A stretch of DNA of 64,000 nucleotides from Pedococcus bigeumensis (GTDB lineage: Bacteria; Actinomycetota; Actinomycetes; Actinomycetales; Dermatophilaceae): the NCBI RefSeq assembly GCF_006438965.1, contig NZ_RCZM01000001.1:435097-499096 (forward strand), given 5' to 3'. The translations under genes were made by a program, and so were the position numbers. Under the pieces are notes generated by a model. That model was not told the origin of the DNA, searched no databases, and was given only the letters and a program-made list of their open reading frames with translations. Of the stretch, positions 44,461-53,378 are shown piece by piece (within the stretch, counting starts at the first letter, position 1; each line of letters opens with the position of its first letter).

Positions 44461-45084
44461 TCACGCCATCTCGGGCAGGTGGAGGTGAGCGAACGCCACC
44501 TCCAGCTCTGCGACTTCGTCGATGGTCGCTCCGATGTCCCTGCTGGCGGCTTCGCGGATCCCAGTAGCGGCGTCGCGGCTGGCCTCGACCTGTTCGCGCC
44601 GCTCGAAGGTGACGGTGCTCACCGCGCGGCCGGTCTCGCGGCTGATGAGCAGGCTGGCGCTGCAGAAGCCGTCGAGCTCCTGGACCTTGGGGAGGACGGC
44701 CATCCGGAAGACGTCTGCGGCACGGTCGCCGTTGTCGGCCATGCCGCTCAACCAGGTGACCCGGGCGCAGGCACCGTCGGGCATGGCGTGGTCACGGTGG
44801 ACGACGGCCACCTCCCAGGTGTCAACGGTGCTGGTGCTGGCGCCCAGGGCTCGCTCGGCTCCATCCCGCAAGGGGCGCACCCTGTCGGCGCTGTCCCGCA
44901 GTGCAGCCTCGGACTCCCAGGACGACGTAGCGATGCAACGGCCGGACGCGCGGTCCGCGAGCATCGACATCCCGACACAGCCATCGATTCCGGTGATCAC
45001 GGGAGTGACCTCGTCCCGGACGTTGGCGATGCCGTCGTCGATCTTGGAGGGTTCTGCCTGGACGGTGGTGGTGCGTGCATACAC
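44461..45084 (-). CDS. Duplicated antibiotic-biosynthesis-monooxygenase (ABM)-barrel protein
   Basis: A 207-residue protein made of two dimeric alpha-beta-barrel halves, each with the helix-strand order of ABM/EthD-like proteins. The first half has 'GCVGMSMLADRASGRCIATS' and the second 'GFCSASLLISRETGRAVSTV', clearly related and suggesting an internal duplication. GGAG lies 7 bases before the GTG at 45084. It may bind or oxidise a small aromatic. It follows the FAD monooxygenase gene after 146 bases, where a CGGGGC/GCCCCG hairpin (45102-45116) lies. Confidence 0.78.
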   Translation of the reverse strand: MYARTTTVQAEPSKIDDGIANVRDEVTPVITGIDGCVGMSMLADRASGRCIATSSWESEAALRDSADRVRPLRDGAERALGASTSTVDTWEVAVVHRDHAMPDGACARVTWLSGMADNGDRAADVFRMAVLPKVQELDGFCSASLLISRETGRAVSTVTFERREQVEASRDAATGIREAASRDIGATIDEVAELEVAFAHLHLPEMA

Positions 45085-45230
45085 GACGAAACTCCTCTGC
45101 TCGGGGCAGCGCCCCGACGGCGCTACCGTCATCGTCAACACTGCTCCGGTGCCCGGGCCGCGGCAAGAGGGATGCCCGAAATGCTCCCCGTCGTTTTTCG
45201 ACGGAACGGCCGTCCGCTTCCGACCTGTCG

Positions 45231-46727
45231 TCAGGCGTCGCCGGTCGGTTCCTTCGTGACACGTCGCTCCGTGGCGTCGGGGGTCCCGAACCAGGTGGTC
45301 AGTGCCTCCTCCAGCCCCGCCGGGGTCCCGTCTCCCACCCAGGCGACGTGGCCGTCAGGTCTGACCAGCACCGCCACCGGAGGGTCGACCGGGCCCACCA
45401 CGGGGAGCTCCCAGACGCCGTCGTAGGAGGCATCCACCAGCTGCACCCGGTCCGCCCAGGGCCCCTCGGTGACGCTGCCAGGGGTCCCGAAGTTGACCAG
45501 CACCGGGCGAGCCGCGTGCAGCAGGGAGTAGGCCGTCATTTCGCCGTCACCAGTCTGCAGGTCGAGGTCAGGCATCCGCCGGCCGAGCAGCGGGTGCCCT
45601 TCGCCCAGGTCGTAGTGGACGGTGAGACCCGAGATGAGGCCGACCAGGTGCCTGCGTGGCTCGTCCATGGCGACCAGCTCGTCCAAGAGGTCGCGCACCG
45701 AGGCGATCCGCGCGTCCTGGCGCTGGAGTGCGCTCGTCGCCTTCGAGTACTCCAAGGCTCTGGCTCCGGCTGGGTGCCGCTCTGCGTGGTAGCTGTCCAG
45801 CAGGCTCTCCGAGGACACGCCGTGGACCACCTGGGCGAGCTTCCAGCCTAGGTTCGCCGCGTCCTGGATGCCCAGTCCTATCCCCTGGCCGCCGGCGGGT
45901 GAGTGGATGTGCGCGGCATCACCGGCGAGCAGCACCCGCCCGCTGCGGTATGCCGCCGCCTGACGGGTTGCGTCGCTGAACCGCGAGATCCAGGTCGGGT
46001 GGTGCACCCCCAAATCGGTGCCGTAGACCGAGGTCAGGTTCTCGCTGAGGTCGGCCAGCGTGGGCTCCGTGGTGATCCCGAGCTCCGGCTCGCTGGAGAC
46101 CACGCGCACGGTCCGGCCGTCCTCCATGAAGCTCAGTCCGTGCAGGCCGGCGGCGTCGAACTTGATGCCGACCGGCAGCTCCTCGGTCACCTCGACCTCG
46201 GCGATCATGGCGCTCGTGGTCGCCTCCCACCCGGGGAAGTCGATCCCGGCCGCCTTGCGGATGGGGCTGCGCCCGCCATCGGCGCCGACGACGTACTTGG
46301 CGCGCAGCTCCTCGCCGCCAACAAGCCGAACCACGACGCCATCGTCGTCCTGGACGCAACCAGCCACCTCGAGCCCGCGACGGATCGGCACTCCCAGCTC
46401 GTCGACCCAGCCGGCCAGGATCCGTTCGATGTGGTTCTGCCACAACCCGAGCGTGTAGGGGTGACGGGTCGGGAAGTCGCTGATGTCCAGCAGCAACCTC
46501 CCCGAGAACGGCACCTGGTGCTTCGTCCCCTCCGCGAGGAACCGGTCGGCGATGCCGCGCTGGTCGAGGATCTCGATCGTGCGCGCGTGGAACCCGCCCG
46601 CACGCGAACCCACCAGCTCCGCCGTGGGCCGGCGCTCCACGATCACGACATCGACCCCCGCCAAGGTCAGCTCGCCGGCCAGCATCAGGCCAGTTGGACC
46701 CGCCCCCACCACAACCACGTCCACCAT
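45231..46727 (-). CDS. FAD-dependent aromatic-type monooxygenase (PHBH/rifampicin-monooxygenase-like)
   Basis: A 498-residue class A flavoprotein monooxygenase. It has GAGPTGLMLAGEL (FAD), 'YVVGADGGRSPIRKAAG' (DG motif) and 'RVLLAGDAAHIHSPAGGQG' (GD motif), then a C-terminal thioredoxin-like domain (about 390-498). This three-domain plan is that of polyketide hydroxylases (PgaE, RdmE) and rifampicin monooxygenase. A role in detoxifying or making an aromatic compound is inferred; no polyketide genes are nearby. GAGGAGGG lies 6-13 bases before the ATG. Confidence 0.88.
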   Translation of the reverse strand: MVDVVVVGAGPTGLMLAGELTLAGVDVVIVERRPTAELVGSRAGGFHARTIEILDQRGIADRFLAEGTKHQVPFSGRLLLDISDFPTRHPYTLGLWQNHIERILAGWVDELGVPIRRGLEVAGCVQDDDGVVVRLVGGEELRAKYVVGADGGRSPIRKAAGIDFPGWEATTSAMIAEVEVTEELPVGIKFDAAGLHGLSFMEDGRTVRVVSSEPELGITTEPTLADLSENLTSVYGTDLGVHHPTWISRFSDATRQAAAYRSGRVLLAGDAAHIHSPAGGQGIGLGIQDAANLGWKLAQVVHGVSSESLLDSYHAERHPAGARALEYSKATSALQRQDARIASVRDLLDELVAMDEPRRHLVGLISGLTVHYDLGEGHPLLGRRMPDLDLQTGDGEMTAYSLLHAARPVLVNFGTPGSVTEGPWADRVQLVDASYDGVWELPVVGPVDPPVAVLVRPDGHVAWVGDGTPAGLEEALTTWFGTPDATERRVTKEPTGDA

Positions 46728-46753
46728 GCGATTCCCTCCTCAGTGCCGTCCCG

Positions 46754-46775
46754 CACGGTGCCGTCGTGCACCGTG
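46754..46775. promoter_or_regulatory. Operator-like inverted repeat before the FAD monooxygenase gene
   Basis: CACGGTGC (46754-46761) and GCACCGTG (46768-46775) are perfect inverted arms with a 6-base spacer, 26-48 bases before the monooxygenase start. Size and position fit a dimeric repressor site. No regulator gene is adjacent. Confidence 0.4.
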
Positions 46776-46839
46776 TCGCCCAGGCGCAATGCCGCCCATC
46801 TCAGGGCACGGCCGCCCAGTGTGAGCCACCGCAGGGGCC

Positions 46840-46903
46840 TTGTCGCAAGCCCCCCTTGGCGCTATATCTTGGAAGTGGCAGGGAGCGTTCGCTCCCTGCC
46901 ACT
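46840..46903 (+). promoter_or_regulatory. Sigma-70-like promoter followed at the start site by a 14-bp hairpin
   Basis: TTGTCG (46840-46845) and TATATC (46863-46868) are 17 bases apart, the best -35/-10 pair seen in the window. Six bases later an inverted repeat begins: AGTGGCAGGGAGC (46874-46886) and its complement (46891-46903). The predicted transcript would begin with this hairpin. It is 208 bases before the kinase gene at 47111. It may be a 5' stabiliser, an early terminator giving a tiny RNA, or a repressor operator. The rest of 46728-47110 holds the repeat at 46754 and nothing else I recognise. Confidence 0.5.
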
Positions 46904-47110
46904 GCTGTCTCCGCTCCCAGCCGTGGGTGCGCTCGCAGGGGTGCGCGGGGCACTTCGGCCACAGCCCCAGCGTGCCCCAGCGGTCGGCCCTAGTCCGTTA
47001 GGTTCGAGCGGTTGCACAAACCCGGAGAAATGGGCAGAACCGGATGCAGTTGCGGCTACCCTGCAGCGTGTGCTGGGGAGCCGCAAATAAGAGTCTGGGG
47101 TGAGCGGTCG

Positions 47111-48919
47111 GTGGTCTTGACCTCGACGGGAGTGCAGGCGCTGCGAGGCCTGTCGGAGCTGATGAACCGCGCCAGCGGTCAGGAGAGCCTGCAGGACGTG
47201 CTCGACCTGATCGTCGAGGGCGCAGCAGACGTGGTGGGCTTTCGGGTGGCCGCGGTCAGCCTCCTGCAGCCGGACGGGGATCTCGAGGTGGTCGCCGTGG
47301 CTGGTGACCCCGGAGCACGTCGCGAGCTGATGGGACGACGGACCCCGCGAGGCCTGGTCGAGGCCGAGTTCGACATCGCCGAGCAGTGGGGCACCCTGCG
47401 CTTCGTCCCGGCGAACCGGCTGCCGCAGACGTCGGATCCCGGCTGGGTGGCGGAGGGCTGGGATGCCGCGACCGGGGAGCCGGACTCGTGGGACCCCCAG
47501 GACACGTTGCTGGCGCCCTTCTACGACGTCGCCGGCAAGTGGCTCGGGATGATCTCCGTCGACTTGCCGCTCAGTGGGAAGCGTCCTGACGAGATGCAGC
47601 AGGGCCTGCTGGAGGTCTTCGCGAACCAGGCGGGTATCGCCATCAACGGCGCCCGACAGCGGCTCGCACTGGCCGAACAGATACGTCTCGCCGCGGCGGT
47701 GCACACCGTCTCCCGGATCTCCCAAGAGGTTCTGGACCCCGCTCGTGCCGTCGAGGCTGTCGTCGAACCGGTGCTGGAGGGTCTGAAGGGGTCTGCCATC
47801 TGGGTGCGCACGTTCGGCCACGAGAACGACCCAGCCGTTGACAGCGTCGTCGCCCATTCCGGACAGGGCACGGCCACCGCTCCGGCCGAGGTCGTGGAAC
47901 TGGTGCGGCGGGTGGCGCAGCGGTGCTGGCGACAGCGGACCGCGGCCATGGTGCGTTCAGGGGCCTCCTACCCGGAAGGGCTGCTGACCGACCAGGAAGT
48001 CGGCATCATGCTCGGGTTCACGGCGTCCTTCAGCGGCGGGGCGGTGATGCTCGCCCCTATCGGTGCGGCCAGCGAGTGCCTGGGGCACCTCGCCATCGCC
48101 CGGTCGGCCCAGGAGCCGGAGTGGAGCGACGCGGAGGCGGCTGCGGCCCTGGAGATGGGCCGGGACATCGGACGCGCCATCGTCAACGCGCGGCTGCTGA
48201 AGCTCGAGCGCCGCCTGGTCGACCAGTTCCGCCAGTCCGACCGGGCGAAGACCTCGCTGTTCGCGACGGTGGCGCACGAGCTGAAGAACCCGCTCACGTC
48301 CATCGTCGGCCACCTGGAGCTCCTGCGCGACGACCCACAGACGGACAGTGACTGGTCCCTGGGGGTCATGGAACGCAACACCCGCCGCTTGCAGTCACTG
48401 GTCGACGACCTGCTCACCCTGGCGAAGGTCAGTGACCCGGACCGTCCCCTGGTCAGCGGCCAGGTCGACCTCGCCCGCCTGACCCAGGACGCGATCGACA
48501 TGTTCCTGCCCGGCGCCGACCAGCGCGGCATCCAGCTGACCAGCGACCTCGTCGAGGGTCTCGCCGTGGTCGACGGCAACGCTGACGAGCTCGCCCGGGT
48601 GGTCGACAACCTGGTGAGCAACGCGGTGAAGTTCAGCCCCGACAACGGAGTCGTGCAGCTGAGGACACGTCGTGACGCCGACACCGTCGTGCTGCTCTGC
48701 TCCGACAGTGGGCTCGGGATCTCCAAGGAGGACCAGGGGTCCCTGTTCACCGAGTTCTTCCGCAGCACCAACCCCGCGGCCCTCGAGGTCCCCGGCACCG
48801 GCCTCGGCCTGAGCATCGTCGCGCGCATCATCGCGCGCCATGGCGGCACGATCAGCGTGGAGTCCGAGCTAGGCAGCGGCACGACCTTCGAGGTGGCGCT
48901 CCCGGCCACCACCGCCTAG
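47111..48919 (+). CDS. GAF-GAF sensor histidine kinase
   Basis: A 602-residue cytoplasmic histidine kinase without membrane segments. Two GAF domains (about 10-155 and 190-365) come first, then the HisKA helix 'LFATVAHELKNPLTSIVGHL' with phospho-acceptor His389, and the HATPase domain with N box 'DNLVSNAVKFSP', G1 'CSDSGLGISKED' and 'GTGLGLSIVARIIARHGG'. The GAF domains may bind a small molecule, heme or redox cofactor. It is an orphan: no response regulator gene is adjacent. I chose GTG 47111 with GGGGTGAG upstream; the frame is open to 47012. Its stop overlaps the convergent glgX stop. Confidence 0.9.
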   Translation: MVLTSTGVQALRGLSELMNRASGQESLQDVLDLIVEGAADVVGFRVAAVSLLQPDGDLEVVAVAGDPGARRELMGRRTPRGLVEAEFDIAEQWGTLRFVPANRLPQTSDPGWVAEGWDAATGEPDSWDPQDTLLAPFYDVAGKWLGMISVDLPLSGKRPDEMQQGLLEVFANQAGIAINGARQRLALAEQIRLAAAVHTVSRISQEVLDPARAVEAVVEPVLEGLKGSAIWVRTFGHENDPAVDSVVAHSGQGTATAPAEVVELVRRVAQRCWRQRTAAMVRSGASYPEGLLTDQEVGIMLGFTASFSGGAVMLAPIGAASECLGHLAIARSAQEPEWSDAEAAAALEMGRDIGRAIVNARLLKLERRLVDQFRQSDRAKTSLFATVAHELKNPLTSIVGHLELLRDDPQTDSDWSLGVMERNTRRLQSLVDDLLTLAKVSDPDRPLVSGQVDLARLTQDAIDMFLPGADQRGIQLTSDLVEGLAVVDGNADELARVVDNLVSNAVKFSPDNGVVQLRTRRDADTVVLLCSDSGLGISKEDQGSLFTEFFRSTNPAALEVPGTGLGLSIVARIIARHGGTISVESELGSGTTFEVALPATTA

Positions 48920-51072
48920 GTCGGGTCGACCGCGCGGTACACCCTGATGCAGGTGGGGCCGATCTCCACCGGTCCGGGAAGCGTTGCGGCAGTTGGTGAT
49001 GCGGGCCGTTCGTCGGTCGAGTCCCACAACAGCTGGTATGCCGTGAGGCCGGCTACCGCCGGCAACGTGACCTTCTCGACGTCCGGCGCGCCATGGAGTA
49101 CGACGAGCAGGGAGGCCTGACCGATCCAGGCGCCGTTGAGCAGCATCTGGAGGGTGCGGGTGGACGGATCCTCCCACCGGCCGTTGGCCATCGGGTTGCC
49201 CTCGACGTCGAACCAGGCGAGGTCGGTCGAGCCGTCCTCGTGCACCTCACGTCCGGTGAAGAAGGTGCGCTGCCGCAGGACCGGGTGGTCGGCACGCAGC
49301 CGTGTCAGGAACCGGGTGGTGGCCAGGAGGTCCTGCTGCCAGCCCTCGAGACCCCAGTCGAACCAGGAGGTCTCGTTGTCCTGGCAGTAGGGGTTGTTGT
49401 TGCCCCCCTGCGTGCGGCCGAACTCGTCGCCCGCATTGAGCATCGGCACCCCGGTCGCGAGGAGCGTGGTGGCCAGCAGGTTGCGGACCGACCGCCGCCT
49501 GACCTCCTCCACCTCCGGGTCTGCGGGGCCGGTCTCCGGGCCCTCGACCCCGTGGTTCCACGACTGGTTGTTGTCGCTGCCGTCCCGGTTGCCCTCACCG
49601 TTGGGGCCGTTGTGCTTGGAGTTGTAGCGGGTGAGATCCGTGGCGGTGAAGCCGTCGTGCGCCGCGACGAAGTTCACCGACGCGACGGGACCCCGGTCCC
49701 GCGCGCCGAACAGGTCCTGCGACCCGGCCATCCGGGTCGCCAGCTCGCGCACCCCGTGACCCTGGTGGTGGCCGGCTGCCTGCGCCTTGAGGTCGTCCAG
49801 CCAGAAGGTGCGCACCGAGTCGCGGAACCGGTCGTTCCACTCGGCGAAGGGTGGCGGGAACTGGCCGGTCCGCCAGCCGTGGATGCCGACGTCCCAGGGC
49901 TCGGCGATGAGCTTGACCCGGGACAGCACCGGGTCGGTCCGCAGCGCCACGAGGAACGGGTGGTTGGGGTCGTAGTCGTCGTTCTGGCCACGGCCGAGTG
50001 CGACCGCCAGGTCGAACCGGAAGCCGTCGACGTGGCACTCGTTGACCCAGTAGCGCAGCGAGTCGAGCACCATCTTGCAGACCATTGCGTGCCGCAGGTC
50101 GAGGGTGTTGCCGCAGCCGGTGACGTCGATGTCCTGGCCGCGCTCGTCGAGCCGGTAGTAGGCCCGGTTGTCCAGACCGCGCCACGACAGCGACGCACCG
50201 GTGCGGCCCGCCTGCTCGGCCGTGTGGTTGTAGACGACGTCGAGGATGACCTCGATCCCCTCGGCGTGCAGCAGCCGCACCATGCCCTTGAACTCGTCGA
50301 GCGCGCCCTGCGGGTCGGGAGTCGAGGCGTACATCGCGTGGGGGGCGAAGAAGCCCAACGTGTTGTAGCCCCAGTAGTTGCTCAGCCCACGCTGGACGAC
50401 CTCTGGTTCGGACGTGAACGCCTGCACCGGGAGCAGCTCCACCGCGGTGGCGCCCAAGGCCTTGAGGTGGGCGATCACGGACGGGTGGCACAGGCCGGCA
50501 TACGTGCCCCGCAGGTGCTCAGGCACCTCAGGGTGCTGCCTGGTCATGCCGCGCACGTGGGTCTCGTAGACCACGCTGTCGGCGAGCGGGGTGTGCGGAG
50601 GTGCGTCGTCGCCCCACGCGAAGCCTTCGTCGACGACCACGCAGCGCGGCACGGCGCTGGCGCTGTCGAGGGTGCTGCGCACGAGGTCGTCGCCCTTGAG
50701 GCGGTGGCCGACCCGGTGGGCAAAGACCTCGGGGGTCCATGACACGTCGCCCTCGATGGCGCGCGCGTAGGGATCGAGCAGGACCTTGGCCGGGTTGTAG
50801 CGCAGCCCCTCGGCCGGACGCCACGGTCCGTCGACCCGCAGGCCGTAGCGCTGACCGGCCACGACGCCCGGGAGGAATCCGAACCAGGTGCCATGGGTGC
50901 GCTCGGTGAGCGGCACGCGGCGCTCCGAGCTGCCGTCCGCGTCGTCCTTGTCGAACAGGCAGACCTCGACGGAGTCGGCATGCCCGGCGTAGACGGCGAA
51001 CTCGGCCCCGCCCTCGACGAGGGTCATGCCCAGGGTGGGAGGAAGGTCACGCGGGCGCGTGGCGGGCGACAT
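48916..51072 (-). CDS. glgX: Glycogen debranching enzyme GlgX
   Basis: A 718-residue GH13_11 isoamylase-type enzyme that removes alpha-1,6 branches left by GlgP. It has a CBM48 domain ('[20 protein letters not shown]'), the barrel motifs '[13 protein letters not shown]', '[16 protein letters not shown]', '[10 protein letters not shown]', '[13 protein letters not shown]', and the '[20 protein letters not shown]' segment typical of GlgX. Completes the glucan-breakdown set with GlgP and Pgm although it lies outside the operon. Contains two GTATGCCG words (49036, 50496). Confidence 0.95.
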   Translation of the reverse strand: MSPATRPRDLPPTLGMTLVEGGAEFAVYAGHADSVEVCLFDKDDADGSSERRVPLTERTHGTWFGFLPGVVAGQRYGLRVDGPWRPAEGLRYNPAKVLLDPYARAIEGDVSWTPEVFAHRVGHRLKGDDLVRSTLDSASAVPRCVVVDEGFAWGDDAPPHTPLADSVVYETHVRGMTRQHPEVPEHLRGTYAGLCHPSVIAHLKALGATAVELLPVQAFTSEPEVVQRGLSNYWGYNTLGFFAPHAMYASTPDPQGALDEFKGMVRLLHAEGIEVILDVVYNHTAEQAGRTGASLSWRGLDNRAYYRLDERGQDIDVTGCGNTLDLRHAMVCKMVLDSLRYWVNECHVDGFRFDLAVALGRGQNDDYDPNHPFLVALRTDPVLSRVKLIAEPWDVGIHGWRTGQFPPPFAEWNDRFRDSVRTFWLDDLKAQAAGHHQGHGVRELATRMAGSQDLFGARDRGPVASVNFVAAHDGFTATDLTRYNSKHNGPNGEGNRDGSDNNQSWNHGVEGPETGPADPEVEEVRRRSVRNLLATTLLATGVPMLNAGDEFGRTQGGNNNPYCQDNETSWFDWGLEGWQQDLLATTRFLTRLRADHPVLRQRTFFTGREVHEDGSTDLAWFDVEGNPMANGRWEDPSTRTLQMLLNGAWIGQASLLVVLHGAPDVEKVTLPAVAGLTAYQLLWDSTDERPASPTAATLPGPVEIGPTCIRVYRAVDPT

Positions 51073-51107
51073 GGCCCTCAGCCTAGGCAGTGGTTACGGT
51101 TGGGGAC

Positions 51108-51596
51108 ATGACGGATCCGACTTCGCTGCCCAACTTCCCGCCCCCCGCGAACGAGCACCCGCTCCGCGGTCGGGTCCTGGACGCCCTCATCGACCAGGGA
51201 CTGGCGCCCAACGTGGACGACGACGGCGATGTCGCCTTCACCGTGCAGGACCAGCAGCTGTTCGTGCGGTGCAGCGAGGGCGACTTCCAGATCATGCGGG
51301 TCTTCGGCCAGTGGGCCATCAGCGACACCGTCCCCAGCGACCCGCTGACCCGACTCGCCACCTGCAACGAGATCACCCTGCAGATGAACGTCGTCAAGGC
51401 CGGCCTCGCCAACGACACCCTGGTCGTCACCAGCGAGCACATCGTCGACCAGGCCAGCAACGTGACGGCCCTGGTCAACGTCTCGACCCAGCTCGTCCTG
51501 GCCGGCGTGCAGATGTGGCACGAGCGGATCATGGGCGGCGGGGACGACTCCGGCCCCGGTGCGGGCCAGCCCGCTCCCGAGGGCGACCCGGCATGA
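51108..51596 (+). CDS. YbjN-domain (type III secretion chaperone-like) protein
   Basis: A 162-residue acidic protein with the YbjN fold pattern: 'VLDALIDQGLAPNVDDDGDV', 'FRVRCSEGDFQ'-like strands and 'RLATCNEITLQMNVVKAGLA' with a following 'LVVTSEHIVDQASNVTAL'. Actinobacterial members are of unknown function. It overlaps the enoyl-CoA hydratase gene by 4 bases (ATGA). Divergent from glgX, 35 bases apart. Confidence 0.8.
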   Translation: MTDPTSLPNFPPPANEHPLRGRVLDALIDQGLAPNVDDDGDVAFTVQDQQLFVRCSEGDFQIMRVFGQWAISDTVPSDPLTRLATCNEITLQMNVVKAGLANDTLVVTSEHIVDQASNVTALVNVSTQLVLAGVQMWHERIMGGGDDSGPGAGQPAPEGDPA

Positions 51597-52387
51597 GCGA
51601 CGGCCCCTCCAGCAGCGTCGTCTCGCTCGAGGTCGAGGGGGGGATCGCGACGATCCGGCTCAACCGCCCGCCGATGAACGCGCTCAACGCCGAGGTGCAG
51701 TCCGCCCTGTCCGCCGCCGCGATCGAGGCCGGTCAGCGACGCGACGTCTACGGCGTCATCCTCTACGGCGGCGAGAAGGTCTTCGCAGCGGGTGCGGACA
51801 TCAAGGAGATGGAGAGGATGTCATACACGGACATGGCCGACCACTCCGGCTCCCTCCAGGACTTCACCCGCACCATCGCCAAGATCCCGAAGCCGACCGT
51901 CGCCGCCATCACCGGCTACGCCCTCGGTGGCGGGTGCGAGGTGGCGCTCGCGTGCGACTTCCGGGTCGCCGCCAAGAACGCCAAGCTGGGCCAGCCCGAG
52001 ATCCTGCTCGGCGTCATCCCCGGCGCCGGCGGCACGCAGCGACTGGCTCGCCTGGTCGGGCCGGCCAAGGCCAAGGACATCGTCTTCTCCGGACGTTTCG
52101 TGTCCGCTGACGAGGCACTCGCGATCGGGCTCGTCGACGAGGTCGTCGAGGCCGAGGACGTGTATGCCGCCGCGAAGGCGCGGCTCGCGCCGTACGTCGG
52201 CGGACCGGCCTACGCCATCCGCGCCGCCAAGGAGGCCATCGACCGAGGCCTGGAGACCGACCTCGAGACCGGCCTGGAGATCGAGCGGATGCTGTTCAGC
52301 TCCCTGTTCGCCACCAAGGACCGCGAGATCGGGATGAAGTCGTTCGTCGAGAACGGTCCCGGCAAGGCGAAGTTCGAGGGCGCCTGA
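51593..52387 (+). CDS. Enoyl-CoA hydratase/isomerase family protein
   Basis: A 264-residue crotonase-fold enzyme. The oxyanion-hole segments are 'FAAGADIKEM' (residues about 62-71) and 'GYALGGGCEVALACDFR', and the two catalytic glutamates are expected at GGCEVAL and 'QPEILLGVIPGAGGTQRLAR'; both Glu are present, supporting hydration of trans-2-enoyl-CoA. Next to the methyltransferase gene (3 bases apart). The same neighbourhood, echA17 beside methyltransferase genes, exists in Mycobacterium tuberculosis (from memory). Confidence 0.92.
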   Translation: MSDGPSSSVVSLEVEGGIATIRLNRPPMNALNAEVQSALSAAAIEAGQRRDVYGVILYGGEKVFAAGADIKEMERMSYTDMADHSGSLQDFTRTIAKIPKPTVAAITGYALGGGCEVALACDFRVAAKNAKLGQPEILLGVIPGAGGTQRLARLVGPAKAKDIVFSGRFVSADEALAIGLVDEVVEAEDVYAAAKARLAPYVGGPAYAIRAAKEAIDRGLETDLETGLEIERMLFSSLFATKDREIGMKSFVENGPGKAKFEGA

Positions 52388-52390
52388 GCA

Positions 52391-53341
52391 ATGGCAGCCA
52401 CGAGCAAGGCGGCGACGGCCGAGCAGGTGGCCGCGGCCTATGCCGACAACAAGCTGGCCCAGGTGCTCTACCACGACTGGGAAGCCGCGACCTACGACGA
52501 GAAGTGGTCGATCTCGTTCGACCGCCGGTGCATCGAGTACGCACGCGACCGGTTCGAGGCCATCACCGGCTCGCCGGACCCGCTGCCCTACGCCGCGGCA
52601 CTCGAGCTCGGCGCGGGCACCGGGTTCTTCTCGCTCAACCTCAAGCAGGCAGGCATCCTCGACGCGGTGCACGTCACGGACCTGTCGCCCGGGATGGTCG
52701 AGGCAGCCAAGGCCAACGCTGAGATGCTCGGCTTCTCCGTCCAGGGCAGGGTGGCCGACGCAGAGCGAATCCCCTATGACGACAACACCTTTGACATCGT
52801 CGTCGGACACGCCGTCATCCACCACATCCCCGATGTCGAGGCCGCCTTCCGCGAGGTCCTCCGGGTGCTCAAGCCCGGTGGCCGCTTTGTCATCGCCGGT
52901 GAGCCCACCAAAGTGGGCGACAGGTACGCCCGGCGGCTGGGCAGCCTGACCTGGAAGGCGACCAAGGCCGTCACCCAGCTGGCGCCCCTGCGGGACGCCT
53001 GGGCCAAGGACAAGGAAGCCCTCGACGAGTCGTCCCGCGCCGCCGCGCTCGAGGCGGTCGTCGACCTGCACACCTTCGACCCGGACGAGCTGGCGCGGAT
53101 GGCGCTGCGGGCCGGTGCGGTCGGGGTGGACACCAAGACCGAGGAGCTCACTGCCGCCTTCGTCGGGTGGCCGATCCGCACCTTCGAGGCAGCCGTCAAG
53201 CCCGGCGCGCTGGGCTGGAACTGGGCGATGTTCGCCTACGGCTCGTGGAAGCGGCTGTCCGCCGTCGACCGGGTCCTCGCCAAGGCGGTGCCCGCGCGGT
53301 TCTTCTACAACGTCGGCATCACCGGCGTGAAGCCCGGCTGA
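52391..53341 (+). CDS. SAM-dependent methyltransferase, Rv3037c/Rv3038c type
   Basis: A 316-residue class I methyltransferase with 'ALELGAGTGFFSLNLKQAGI' (SAM glycine motif), 'VTDLSPGMVEAA', 'DAERIPYDDNTFDIVVGHAV' and 'VLKPGGRFVIAGEP', then a helical C-terminal cap. The N-terminal 'QVLYHDWEAATYDEKWSISF' is a recognisable family mark shared with mycobacterial genes near the methylglucose-lipopolysaccharide locus. Substrate unproven; a sugar or lipid O-methyl transfer is possible. Confidence 0.88.
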   Translation: MAATSKAATAEQVAAAYADNKLAQVLYHDWEAATYDEKWSISFDRRCIEYARDRFEAITGSPDPLPYAAALELGAGTGFFSLNLKQAGILDAVHVTDLSPGMVEAAKANAEMLGFSVQGRVADAERIPYDDNTFDIVVGHAVIHHIPDVEAAFREVLRVLKPGGRFVIAGEPTKVGDRYARRLGSLTWKATKAVTQLAPLRDAWAKDKEALDESSRAAALEAVVDLHTFDPDELARMALRAGAVGVDTKTEELTAAFVGWPIRTFEAAVKPGALGWNWAMFAYGSWKRLSAVDRVLAKAVPARFFYNVGITGVKPG

Positions 53342-53378
53342 CGGCACGACCACGGAAGACCCCGGAATCGAGCCACCA

